From Treponema sp. (GTDB lineage: Bacteria > Spirochaetota > Spirochaetia > Treponematales > Breznakiellaceae): DNA of 14,472 nucleotides. This document shows positions 8,080 through 13,339 of the stretch, in pieces (position 1 is the stretch's first letter; every line of letters begins with the position of its first letter). The notes beneath the pieces were generated by a model. That model searched no databases. It saw nothing but the letters and a program-made list of their open reading frames with translations, and was not told where the DNA came from. The DNA lies in assembly GCA_009786675.1 (NCBI GenBank), contig WQRP01000033.1:1-14472 (forward strand). The letters are read 5' to 3'. The position numbers and the translations under genes are program-made.

Positions 8080-9027
8080 CTAGAACCTGTGGGTAAAGGC
8101 GACCACGACGCGGTGGAACTCCAGGCACAGGGGGTTGGCCGTGTCCAGGGTGCGTCCGGTGACGTGCATGTACTCCCAGCCAGGTTCAAGGAAATTCCGC
8201 CGGGTGCGAAACTGGGTGATAAGCGCGATCTCGAAACGCTCGGTAACGGAAAAGTTAAGCACGCCGGAAAAAGTCCAGCGCAGCCTGTGGTCCCCCCATT
8301 GTTCCCGGTCGGGCGGGCCCTGCAGGAACCTTTCCGCCTCGGCAATCAGGGCCACCATGCTCAGGAAGATCGGCATCTGGTAGCCGATTAGCAGGTTGCC
8401 CCGGTAGGAAAAGGCGTTGCGGTTTTCCCCGGCGTCGTTTTCGAAGAACCAGAACTCGCCGCCGGTCGCCCGCGAGTAGGCGGCGTGGCTGATTTCGTGG
8501 AAGCTCCGGAAAATGACGTGGTTCCATTCCCCCGGAAAGAACGCGGCCAGGTCCCCCTGGATCGCGGCGCCCGCGCGCGCCTGCCAAAGAAGGCCGTCGA
8601 GGGCGCCCCCGTCATGCCTTGCCCTCATGTAGCCGTCGGCGTCCTCCTCCGCAAGGTTAAGCCCCATCCCGTGGATGTCGTCGCCGAAAAGGTTGATGTT
8701 CCACCCCGACCCGATCCTGCCGCCCGCGACGATCTCGACGAAGGCGATAGGAGTCCAGACCGCGCTGGCGGTAAGGTGGACGTCGACCGGCGAGATCTCC
8801 AGGCCGGGGGTGACGGTGATGTTGTTCCCCCGGGTCAGCGGGCCGTCCCCTTGCAGAAACGGGATCCTGAACCTCCAGTTAAAGCCGATCTTCGCCGCCG
8901 GCGAGCTCGTGACCTGCAGGAAAACCCCGGGGGACGATTCGATTCCCAGGTCCGCCTCCTCCTCCTGCGCGACGAGCGCCTGCGCCAGCAGCATCGGCAA
9001 CAGCAGAAACAACGCCATTTTTTTCAT
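8080..9027 (-). CDS. Putative outer-membrane beta-barrel protein, unknown function
   Basis: The 315-residue product starts with a signal peptide (MKKMALFLLLPMLLAQALVA, likely cleaved before QEEEAD at 21). The remainder is a run of amphipathic strands separated by charged turns (KIGFNWRFRIPF, VDVHLTASAVWTPIAFVEIVAGGRIG, LRWTFSGVLNFSVTERFEIALITQF) and ends in Phe (FTHRF), a classic outer-membrane sorting signal. I do not recognise the family. The sequence contains HEISH at 177-181 in the middle of the protein, formally an HExxH, but without other peptidase features. The ATG at 9027 has a perfect AAGGAGG 5 nt upstream. The mpg gene follows with a 1-bp gap, so the two are probably co-transcribed, although no functional link is obvious. 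Confidence 0.8.
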   Translation of the reverse strand: MKKMALFLLLPMLLAQALVAQEEEADLGIESSPGVFLQVTSSPAAKIGFNWRFRIPFLQGDGPLTRGNNITVTPGLEISPVDVHLTASAVWTPIAFVEIVAGGRIGSGWNINLFGDDIHGMGLNLAEEDADGYMRARHDGGALDGLLWQARAGAAIQGDLAAFFPGEWNHVIFRSFHEISHAAYSRATGGEFWFFENDAGENRNAFSYRGNLLIGYQMPIFLSMVALIAEAERFLQGPPDREQWGDHRLRWTFSGVLNFSVTERFEIALITQFRTRRNFLEPGWEYMHVTGRTLDTANPLCLEFHRVVVAFTHRF

Positions 9028-9050
9028 GTGGCCTCCTTGGTATGGCGGTA

Positions 9051-9079
9051 AGTATACCCCCTTTTGCCGAAAGGATCCA
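9051..9079 (-). promoter_or_regulatory. Candidate promoter of the barrel-mpg unit
   Basis: TATACT (complement of 9051-9056) is a good -10; a weak TGGATC (complement of 9074-9079) lies 17 bp upstream. The implied leader of about 17 nt holds the AAGGAGG ribosome binding site. It points away from the alpha-galactosidase promoter in the same 123-bp gap. Confidence 0.3.
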
Positions 9080-9114
9080 TGCCCGGCCTCGCCTTTTGGC
9101 CGGCCCGCCAAAAC

Positions 9115-9143
9115 TTGCAAACGCGCGAAAGGTGTGGGAAAAT
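9115..9143 (+). promoter_or_regulatory. Candidate alpha-galactosidase promoter (near-leaderless)
   Basis: TTGCAA (9115-9120) is followed after 17 bp by GAAAAT (9138-9143), which ends 7 nt before the ATG at 9151. No Shine-Dalgarno is present between them. This favours 9151 over the in-frame ATGs at 9064 and 9079. Both hexamers match consensus at 4 of 6 positions. No operator or catabolite-repression box was recognised. Confidence 0.3.
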
Positions 9144-9150
9144 ACCAGTT

Positions 9151-11571
9151 ATGGAATTCAAGACCGACATACTGCCGGGGGGCGCGTCCGCCGCCACGCA
9201 GATCGAGGTCCTGGGCGATATTTTCCGCCTGTTGACGGACGGCACGGAATACGCCTTTCGCAGGACCGGGCACGGCCACCTGGAGCACGTCTACTACGGC
9301 GCGCGCCTGGACCGTCCGGACGCCGCGGCGTTCGAGGCGCTCGCCCCCAAGCGCACCGCCCAGGCGGGCTGCACCGTCGCCTACGACCGGGGGGATCCGC
9401 TGTACTGCCTGGACACCATGTGCCTGGAGTGGTCGGGCATAGGCAAGGGCGACTACCGCTATTCCCCGGCCGAGATCAGGATGCCCGGCGGGGATTTCGT
9501 CAGCGACTTTGTCTACGAAAGCCACGAGGTAATTGGCGGGGCCGTCCCCCCGGAAACGCTTCCCGGCGCGCGGGCTTCCGGGGAGTGCTCCTCCCTGTTG
9601 GTCCGGATGCGGGACTCGGCCCGCGACGTGCGCCTGACCCTTGTCTACACGGTTCACGGGGCCGCGAACGTGGTAAGCCGCCGCGCCGTGCTCGAAAACC
9701 GCGAGGACTCGCCCCTGGTGGTCCGCCGGCTTTTGAGCATGTCGCTGGACATGCCGGACTCGGGCTTCAGCCTGGTAAGCTTCGACGGGGACTGGGCCAG
9801 GGAGGCGCGCAGGCACGACCGTCCCCTGCGCCCGGGCGCGTTCATGAACGAGAGCCGGACGGGCGCGAGCGGCAACAGGCACAACCCCGGCTTTATCCTT
9901 CGCGAGGACGGCTGCGGCGAGGAGCACGGCAGGGCCTACGGCTTCAACCTTGTGTACTCCGGCAACCACCTTGGCCTGGTCGAGCTTTCGAGCCACGGCC
10001 TGGTGCGGGTGGGCCTGGGGATAAGCCCGCACTGCCTTGAGTGGACGCTGAACGCCGGGGAGCGATTCGAGACCCCGGAGGCCGTCATGGCTTTCAGCGA
10101 CGGGGGGCTTAACGGCCTTAGCCGCAGCTTCCACGGTTTCGTCAACGACAACATCGTCCCCGAGTCCTGGCGGGGCAGGGATCGCCCGGTCCTGTACAAC
10201 TCCTGGGAGCCCTGTTTTTTCAAATTTACCCAGGGAAGGCTTTTGCGCCTTGCCGGCCTGGCGAAGGGGCTGGGCATGGAGCTTTTCGTCCTTGACGACG
10301 GCTGGTTCGATGGGCGGGACAGCGACCGGGCGGGCCTGGGCGACTACGCGCCGGACCGCCGCAAGTTCCCCCGGGGGCTCGGGCGCTTCGCCGACAAAAT
10401 ACGCGCCAGGGGCCTGGGTTTCGGCATCTGGGTCGAGCCCGAAATGGTCAGCGAGGACTCCGGCCTTTACCGCGCCCACCCCGAGTGGGCGGTATCCGGG
10501 CCCGGATCCACGCTGGGCCGCAACCAGCTTGTACTGGACCTTTGCAACCCCGAGGTGCGCGACTACATAGTCGAGCGGGTTTCCCGGGTCATAGACGAGA
10601 CCCGGGCGGCCTACGTCAAGTGGGACATGAACCGCCACGTCAGCGAGTTCCGCTCCCCGCACGTCCGGGGACAGGGCGAGTTTTTCCACCGCCAGGTGCT
10701 GGGCCTGTACGACGTGCTCAGGCGAATCTTCGGGCCCAGGCCCGGGGTGCTCCTGGAAACCTGCTCCTCCGGCGGCAACCGTTTCGACCTTGGGATGCTG
10801 TGTTTTTCCCCACAGGTCTGGGCGTCGGACAACACGGATCCGGTCGAGCGGCTTAAAACCCAGGGCGGCCTGTCGTACCTGTACCCGCAGTCCACGATGG
10901 GGGCGCACGTGTCCGACGCGCCGCACCAGCAGACCCTGCGGGACACCCCGCTTTCCACGCGCTACAACGTGGCCTGCTTCGGCTGCCTGGGCTACGAGAT
11001 GGACCTGCGCTTTCTTAGCCGCGTGCAAAGGCGCGAGATAAGGGAGCAGATCGCCTTCTACAAGGCCCACCGGAAAACCTTCCAGTACGGCGCCTTCGAG
11101 CGGCTGGACGGCCGCGGGGCAGGCAGGGTCGCGTGGCTGTGCAGGGGGGAGGGGGGTGCCATAGCCGGGTTTTTCCAGACCCTCGCCGACGCGGGCGGCG
11201 GCCACGACTCCCTGCGGATCCCCGGCCTTGACGCCGGCCGGACCTACCGCCTTGGCACCAGGGCCCAGCGCCTGTACGTGAAACGCTTCGGCGGCCTGGT
11301 CAAGCACATACTGCCGGTGGCTCTGGATCCCGACGGCCTTGTCCTGCGGGTGGCCAACCGCCTGTACGCCCTGGCCGACTGCGTCGAAACCTACGAGTGC
11401 CGGGGCGACGCCCTTGCCGCCGGGATCCAGCTGAACAGCCAGTTCATGGGGAGCCACTACAACGACAGGACCAGGCTGCTTGGGGACTACGGGTCGAACT
11501 TGTACGTGATAAGCCAAAAGCGCGAGGGCTTGCGCGCAGGGTTCAGGTCCGGGCCGAAAGCTCCCTTTTAA
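9151..11571 (+). CDS. Alpha-galactosidase, glycoside hydrolase family 36
   Basis: The 806-residue product hydrolyses terminal alpha-galactosides such as melibiose or raffinose-family sugars. It follows the GH36 layout: an N-terminal beta-supersandwich (IFRLLTDGTEYAFRRTGHGHLEHVYYG; SRRAVLENREDSPLVVRRLLSMSLD), a TIM barrel starting near YNSWEPCFF (349), the DDGWF motif (382-386), and a C-terminal beta domain ending RLLGDYGSNLYVI. The nucleophile is D492 in YVKWDMNRH and the acid/base is D560 in WASDNTD. The substrate-loop cysteine motif reads ETCSSGGNRFDLGM (536-549), with an Asn where many members have Gly. There is no signal peptide, so the enzyme should be cytoplasmic and depend on an imported sugar, but no transporter is in the window. 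The ATG at 9151 begins the conserved region. The 3' end overlaps an antisense Rpn-tail remnant by 29 bp. Confidence 0.95.
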   Translation: MEFKTDILPGGASAATQIEVLGDIFRLLTDGTEYAFRRTGHGHLEHVYYGARLDRPDAAAFEALAPKRTAQAGCTVAYDRGDPLYCLDTMCLEWSGIGKGDYRYSPAEIRMPGGDFVSDFVYESHEVIGGAVPPETLPGARASGECSSLLVRMRDSARDVRLTLVYTVHGAANVVSRRAVLENREDSPLVVRRLLSMSLDMPDSGFSLVSFDGDWAREARRHDRPLRPGAFMNESRTGASGNRHNPGFILREDGCGEEHGRAYGFNLVYSGNHLGLVELSSHGLVRVGLGISPHCLEWTLNAGERFETPEAVMAFSDGGLNGLSRSFHGFVNDNIVPESWRGRDRPVLYNSWEPCFFKFTQGRLLRLAGLAKGLGMELFVLDDGWFDGRDSDRAGLGDYAPDRRKFPRGLGRFADKIRARGLGFGIWVEPEMVSEDSGLYRAHPEWAVSGPGSTLGRNQLVLDLCNPEVRDYIVERVSRVIDETRAAYVKWDMNRHVSEFRSPHVRGQGEFFHRQVLGLYDVLRRIFGPRPGVLLETCSSGGNRFDLGMLCFSPQVWASDNTDPVERLKTQGGLSYLYPQSTMGAHVSDAPHQQTLRDTPLSTRYNVACFGCLGYEMDLRFLSRVQRREIREQIAFYKAHRKTFQYGAFERLDGRGAGRVAWLCRGEGGAIAGFFQTLADAGGGHDSLRIPGLDAGRTYRLGTRAQRLYVKRFGGLVKHILPVALDPDGLVLRVANRLYALADCVETYECRGDALAAGIQLNSQFMGSHYNDRTRLLGDYGSNLYVISQKREGLRAGFRSGPKAPF

Positions 11572-11701
11572 GGTCCTCGGCCGTGTAGCCTTGGTCGATT
11601 AGGGCAAGCAACTGCCTGTCCCTTTCCTCGATGCCTTTTTCCCTGCCTTCTTCCCATCGGACTTCCAGCGCCGTGTCCATGTCCCACTCGGCCTCAAACA
11701 T
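11543..11701 (-). pseudogene. Rpn-family C-terminal remnant, or RpnS-like 52-aa small ORF
   Basis: This 52-codon frame begins one base after the Rpn stop (TAA, C, ATG). It reads MFEAEWDMDTALEVRWEEG, nearly the same as residues around 229-246 of the upstream Rpn protein (MLANEWDMETALEVREEEG), and continues into a typical Rpn tail, DRQLLALIDQGYTAEDLKREL. The nucleotide match (11658-11706 with 11878-11926, offset 220 bp) shows a shared origin. Since 220 is not a multiple of 3, it is out of frame with the upstream gene. The simplest reading is the 3' end of a second rpn paralogue, joined by recombination or left after deletion. Because the ATG corresponds to the internal start of the intact gene, it could still be translated as a stand-alone small protein by stop-start coupling; its own Shine-Dalgarno is weak (AAAGAG). 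It overlaps the alpha-galactosidase 3' end. Confidence 0.6.
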
Positions 11702-11706
11702 GTTAA
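11658..11706 (+). repeat. Direct repeat copy 1 (Rpn tail remnant)
   Basis: Paired with 11878-11926 at an offset of 220 bp. The first 33 bp (11658-11690) match 11878-11910 at 32 positions, the difference being G at 11675 versus C at 11895. The last 8 bp (CATGTTAA) are identical; the 8 bp between are diverged. Confidence 0.85.
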
Positions 11707-11921
11707 CGGGCTCTTTGGGAAAGGCCGGTAATCGTTTCCGTGTCAAGCCCGGTGATTTCGTAAACCTGCTCAATGGAATAACCCTTTGCCAAGGCGTTTG
11801 CGGCAACGGTTTCCACGCCTATCCCAACGCCCTTCTCCAAGCCTATCCCCATGCCTTTCTCAAACCCCTCTTCCTCGCGGACTTCCAGCGCCGTCTCCAT
11901 GTCCCACTCGTTTGCGAGCAT
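11703..11921 (-). CDS. Candidate internal-start product of rpn (RpnS-like, 72 aa)
   Basis: Within rpn, the codons for SQEEIN form AGGAGGAG (complement of 11928-11935), 6 nt before an in-frame ATG at 11921. This is the strongest ribosome binding site in the Rpn region and better than that of the full-length start, which has none. The product would be the last 72 residues, beginning MLANEWDMETALEVR. In E. coli, rpn genes are reported to make a short C-terminal protein from an internal start that inhibits the full-length nuclease. Internal expression here is inference from sequence; conserved EEEI codons alone could also create the AGGAGG. Confidence 0.5.
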   Translation of the reverse strand: MLANEWDMETALEVREEEGFEKGMGIGLEKGVGIGVETVAANALAKGYSIEQVYEITGLDTETITGLSQRAR

Positions 11922-12605
11922 GTTAATCTCCTCCTGACTCATGTTTTCCCAGAACTCCCTTAGCAAACCGGCGTTCTTGCAGTCCTGTATCGCAAGCCTT
12001 ATCGCCGTCTTCATCGCTTCCTCGCCGCCGGGCTTTTCGCCACGCGCCGCAAGCCCCTTCTCGTGTGCCCTTACCCGGGACACGAAATGCGCGTAGCCTT
12101 TCAGTTCCGCGCACGCTTCCAGTATACTACTATTTCGGCCTTCGTTGACGTTGTAGACGTCGATTTCCAGTTCCAGCGCGACGCCGTCGAAGCCGGCGAC
12201 CCGCTCGAACGAGTCGGACAGCCGCATCTTTTTGCGGTCGGGAAACGCCGAGGCGCTGTTCAGAAGGACGATGAACCGGGGGCGGGCGTGTTTGACCAGC
12301 GCCTGTTTGTACACGGCCTTCTTGTCCGTGACCCCGTTTTCGAACAGGCGACAGACGTACTGTAGCATCCTGTACGGCATGTTCTCGTTGATCGTCGATT
12401 GGTGCTCGGCGACGACGACCAGGCCCCGGTTTACCAGGAAGGAAAGGTCGTTCTTACGGGGCGTCCACAGGGTTTCGCCCAGGGTGTTAATGACGACCTC
12501 GGTGTCCCGGGCGTCGTGGCATGTGCCGTGCACGGCGTTGTAGAGCGCCAGGGCCGATTTCTCGTTGCCAAAAATCGATCTGAAAAGGCTGTCCTTGTAG
12601 GCCAT
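11703..12605 (-). CDS. Rpn family recombination-promoting nuclease / putative transposase (PDDEXK_2)
   Basis: The 300-residue product has the family's N-terminus (AYKDSLFRSIFGNEKSALALYNAV) and the PD-(D/E)XK-type core: D53 in KNDLSF, then E67-H-Q69 in VVVAEHQSTINENMPYRMLQYV. Rpn proteins are DNA endonucleases linked to RecA-independent recombination and, in E. coli, to phage defence; they are not proven transposases. The family is very abundant in treponemes. The C-terminal tail contains an octapeptide repeat (FEKGMGIG, LEKGVGIG) and ends ETITGLSQRAR. An internal ATG at 11921 has a perfect AGGAGGAG 6 nt upstream, allowing a separate short product. Start 12605 has no Shine-Dalgarno; TATCAT ends 8 nt upstream. 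The XRE regulator gene ends 19 bp upstream on the same strand, so the two probably form an operon. All visible active-site residues are present, so the protein is likely functional. Confidence 0.9.
   Translation of the reverse strand: MAYKDSLFRSIFGNEKSALALYNAVHGTCHDARDTEVVINTLGETLWTPRKNDLSFLVNRGLVVVAEHQSTINENMPYRMLQYVCRLFENGVTDKKAVYKQALVKHARPRFIVLLNSASAFPDRKKMRLSDSFERVAGFDGVALELEIDVYNVNEGRNSSILEACAELKGYAHFVSRVRAHEKGLAARGEKPGGEEAMKTAIRLAIQDCKNAGLLREFWENMSQEEINMLANEWDMETALEVREEEGFEKGMGIGLEKGVGIGVETVAANALAKGYSIEQVYEITGLDTETITGLSQRAR
11809..11856 (-). repeat. 24-bp imperfect tandem repeat encoding EKGxGIG octapeptides
   Basis: The block around GCCTATCCC at 11817-11825 recurs 24 bp further on (11841-11849) with flanking similarity. 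On the coding strand it yields FEKGMGIG followed by LEKGVGIG in the Rpn tail. Copy number in such Rpn tail repeats can vary by slippage without changing frame. Confidence 0.6.
11878..11926 (+). repeat. Direct repeat copy 2 (inside rpn, covers the internal start)
   Basis: This is the partner of 11658-11706. On the minus strand it encodes INMLANEWDMETALEVR, so both copies span the internal ATG and the EWDM-TALEVR block. Confidence 0.85.
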
Positions 12606-12613
12606 AGGCCCGC

Positions 12614-12642
12614 ATGATACCGTTTTAGCCCCGGCGTGAAAA
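12614..12642 (-). promoter_or_regulatory. Candidate rpn promoter within the end of the XRE gene
   Basis: On the minus strand TTTTCA (complement of 12637-12642) is followed after 17 bp by TATCAT (complement of 12614-12619), 5 of 6 to consensus. The -10 ends 8 nt before the rpn ATG, again implying a nearly leaderless transcript. It would let rpn be expressed independently of the XRE gene. Confidence 0.35.
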
Positions 12643-13035
12643 GGGGGGCGGCTGGGGGGCGTCGGCGACCGCGCCGGCGTTGGGGTCGGTTTTCGGGCCC
12701 CTGCGGTGGCCGGCCGCCAGGGTCCGGATCACGACCCTGATGGTCTGCAGCGGGCCTTCCGGCAGGACGGAAAGGTCGTCCAGGACGTCCCTGAAGCGCA
12801 GGTAGCGGGACAGGTCCTGCGGCTTGCGGCGCTCCCTGCCCGTCACCAGGTACTCGACCGAGAGTCCCAGGGCGTCGGCTATTCGCACCGCCTTGTCGGC
12901 CGGCGGCATGGACTGCTGGGCTTCCAGGTATGCGTCCAGGGCGCGCTTCCTTATGCCCGCCTTGGCCGCGAATTCCTTTCTTGTTAGGCCGATGTACTCC
13001 ATCTCGGAGCGTAGCCTTTGCGAAAAACTTAGCAT
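12625..13035 (-). CDS. XRE-family helix-turn-helix transcriptional regulator
   Basis: With the start at 13035 the product has 136 residues. Residues 1-67 are a clear Cro/cI-type HTH domain: FSQRLRSEMEYIGLTRKEFAAKAGIRKRALDAYL, then ADKAVRIADALGLSVEYLVTG. This pattern is common in treponemal XRE proteins. The rest contains a short helical stretch (DLSRYLRFRDVLDDLSVL) and a low-complexity end (APQPPPFSRRG) with no domain I recognise. Longer frames reach Mets at 13053 and 13098, but a good promoter (TTGTCA, 18 bp, TATGAT) covers that stretch and leaves only about 7 nt to the ATG at 13035, so that start is preferred. The gene immediately precedes rpn. Three ACATAATT-type sites in its upstream region suggest autoregulation and control of the divergent side. 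Confidence 0.87.
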   Translation of the reverse strand: MLSFSQRLRSEMEYIGLTRKEFAAKAGIRKRALDAYLEAQQSMPPADKAVRIADALGLSVEYLVTGRERRKPQDLSRYLRFRDVLDDLSVLPEGPLQTIRVVIRTLAAGHRRGPKTDPNAGAVADAPQPPPFSRRG

Positions 13036-13174
13036 CCACGAAAAAAATATCATAATAACGGCGCAACACGCTTGACAAAACACATAATTACGTGCCACTA
13101 TTTTTACAGCACATAATTATGCTACCGAGACGGCAATTATGTCCGGGCTGATTTTTCGAAAAGGGGGAGCCAGC
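13036..13174. promoter_or_regulatory. Divergent promoters with ACATAATT operator-like cluster
   Basis: A minus-strand promoter (TTGTCA, complement of 13073-13078; TATGAT, complement of 13049-13054; 18-bp spacer) drives the XRE gene. A plus-strand TTGACA (13072-13077), overlapping it, faces CACTAT (13096-13101) with a TG extension at 13093-13094. Three related AT-rich elements follow: CACATAATTACGTG (13081-13094, near-palindromic), CATAATTATG (13112-13121, perfect palindrome) and CAATTATGTC (13134-13143, the inverse orientation). Their AATT centres are 29 and 20 bp apart. The AT-richness is exceptional for this window. Likely binding sites for the XRE protein; binding is inferred. Confidence 0.55.
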
Positions 13175-13243
13175 GTGAACGACAAGGAAAAATACGACGA
13201 ATGCCGCCGCGCCCCCCGCCGACAACGGATATACGGTCGCTAG
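13175..13243 (+). CDS. Small ORF, 22 aa, with strong ribosome binding site
   Basis: A GTG at 13175 sits 5 nt after a GGGGGAG run and opens a 22-codon frame (MNDKEKYDECRRAPRRQRIYGR) ending TAG at 13241-13243. An in-frame ATG at 13139 would give 34 residues. The peptide is highly charged, with no signal or known domain. It lies downstream of the plus-strand promoter in the XRE operator region and upstream of the lipoprotein gene. It could be a leader peptide, a small basic protein, or the decayed start of a lost gene. Coding status is uncertain. Confidence 0.35.
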   Translation: MNDKEKYDECRRAPRRQRIYGR

Positions 13244-13255
13244 CGGCCTGTATAT
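13229..13255 (+). repeat. Inverted repeat overlapping the small-ORF stop
   Basis: ATATACGG (13229-13236) pairs with CCTGTATAT (13247-13255) with one bulged T, around a 10-nt loop that contains the TAG stop of the small ORF. The TATATATT at its 3' side (13251-13258) also resembles a -10 element for the lipoprotein gene, though no convincing -35 is present. Confidence 0.4.
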
Positions 13256-13258
13256 ATT

Positions 13259-13273
13259 CCCCGCGTTGCGGGG
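13259..13273 (+). repeat. CCCCGC/GCGGGG hairpin
   Basis: A perfect 6-bp stem with a GTT loop, 4 nt after the preceding inverted repeat and 66 nt before the lipoprotein ATG. With no T-run it is not a standard terminator. The rest of the leader up to 13325 is GC-rich with no further structure seen. Confidence 0.4.
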
Positions 13274-13339
13274 GCAAGATCAACGCGCGGCCGCCCGCCC
13301 GGTAGGTAGGACGGGGACCGCAAAAAGGAGTTCTTTGTT

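Noticed and set aside
9064..9150. N-terminal extension of the alpha-galactosidase from the ATG at 9064 or 9079
   Set aside because: The extra 29 residues do not resemble GH36 or a signal peptide, and a candidate promoter lies inside this stretch.
8080..11517. Very long minus-strand open frame (over 1100 codons) across the alpha-galactosidase gene
   Set aside because: Only the last 315 codons (from ATG 9027, with signal peptide and AAGGAGG) look like a protein. The rest is low-complexity Pro/Ala/Gly/Val text antisense to a clear GH36 gene, a result of GC-rich codon bias.
11543..12605. rpn as a mobile element (transposon)
   Set aside because: Despite the putative-transposase label of the family, no terminal inverted repeats or target-site duplications were seen around it. 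The 49-bp direct repeat is internal homology of rpn tails, not an insertion signature.
12431..13078. 215-codon minus-strand frame overlapping the XRE and rpn genes
   Set aside because: It is an alternative frame of two recognised genes; the sequence is Pro/Arg/Gly-rich and lacks the HTH and nuclease motifs found in the chosen frames.
13257..13274. TTCCCCGCG..GCGGGG hairpin resembling a type I-E CRISPR repeat
   Set aside because: Only one copy is present, no second repeat or spacer follows, and there are no cas genes; treated as an isolated hairpin.
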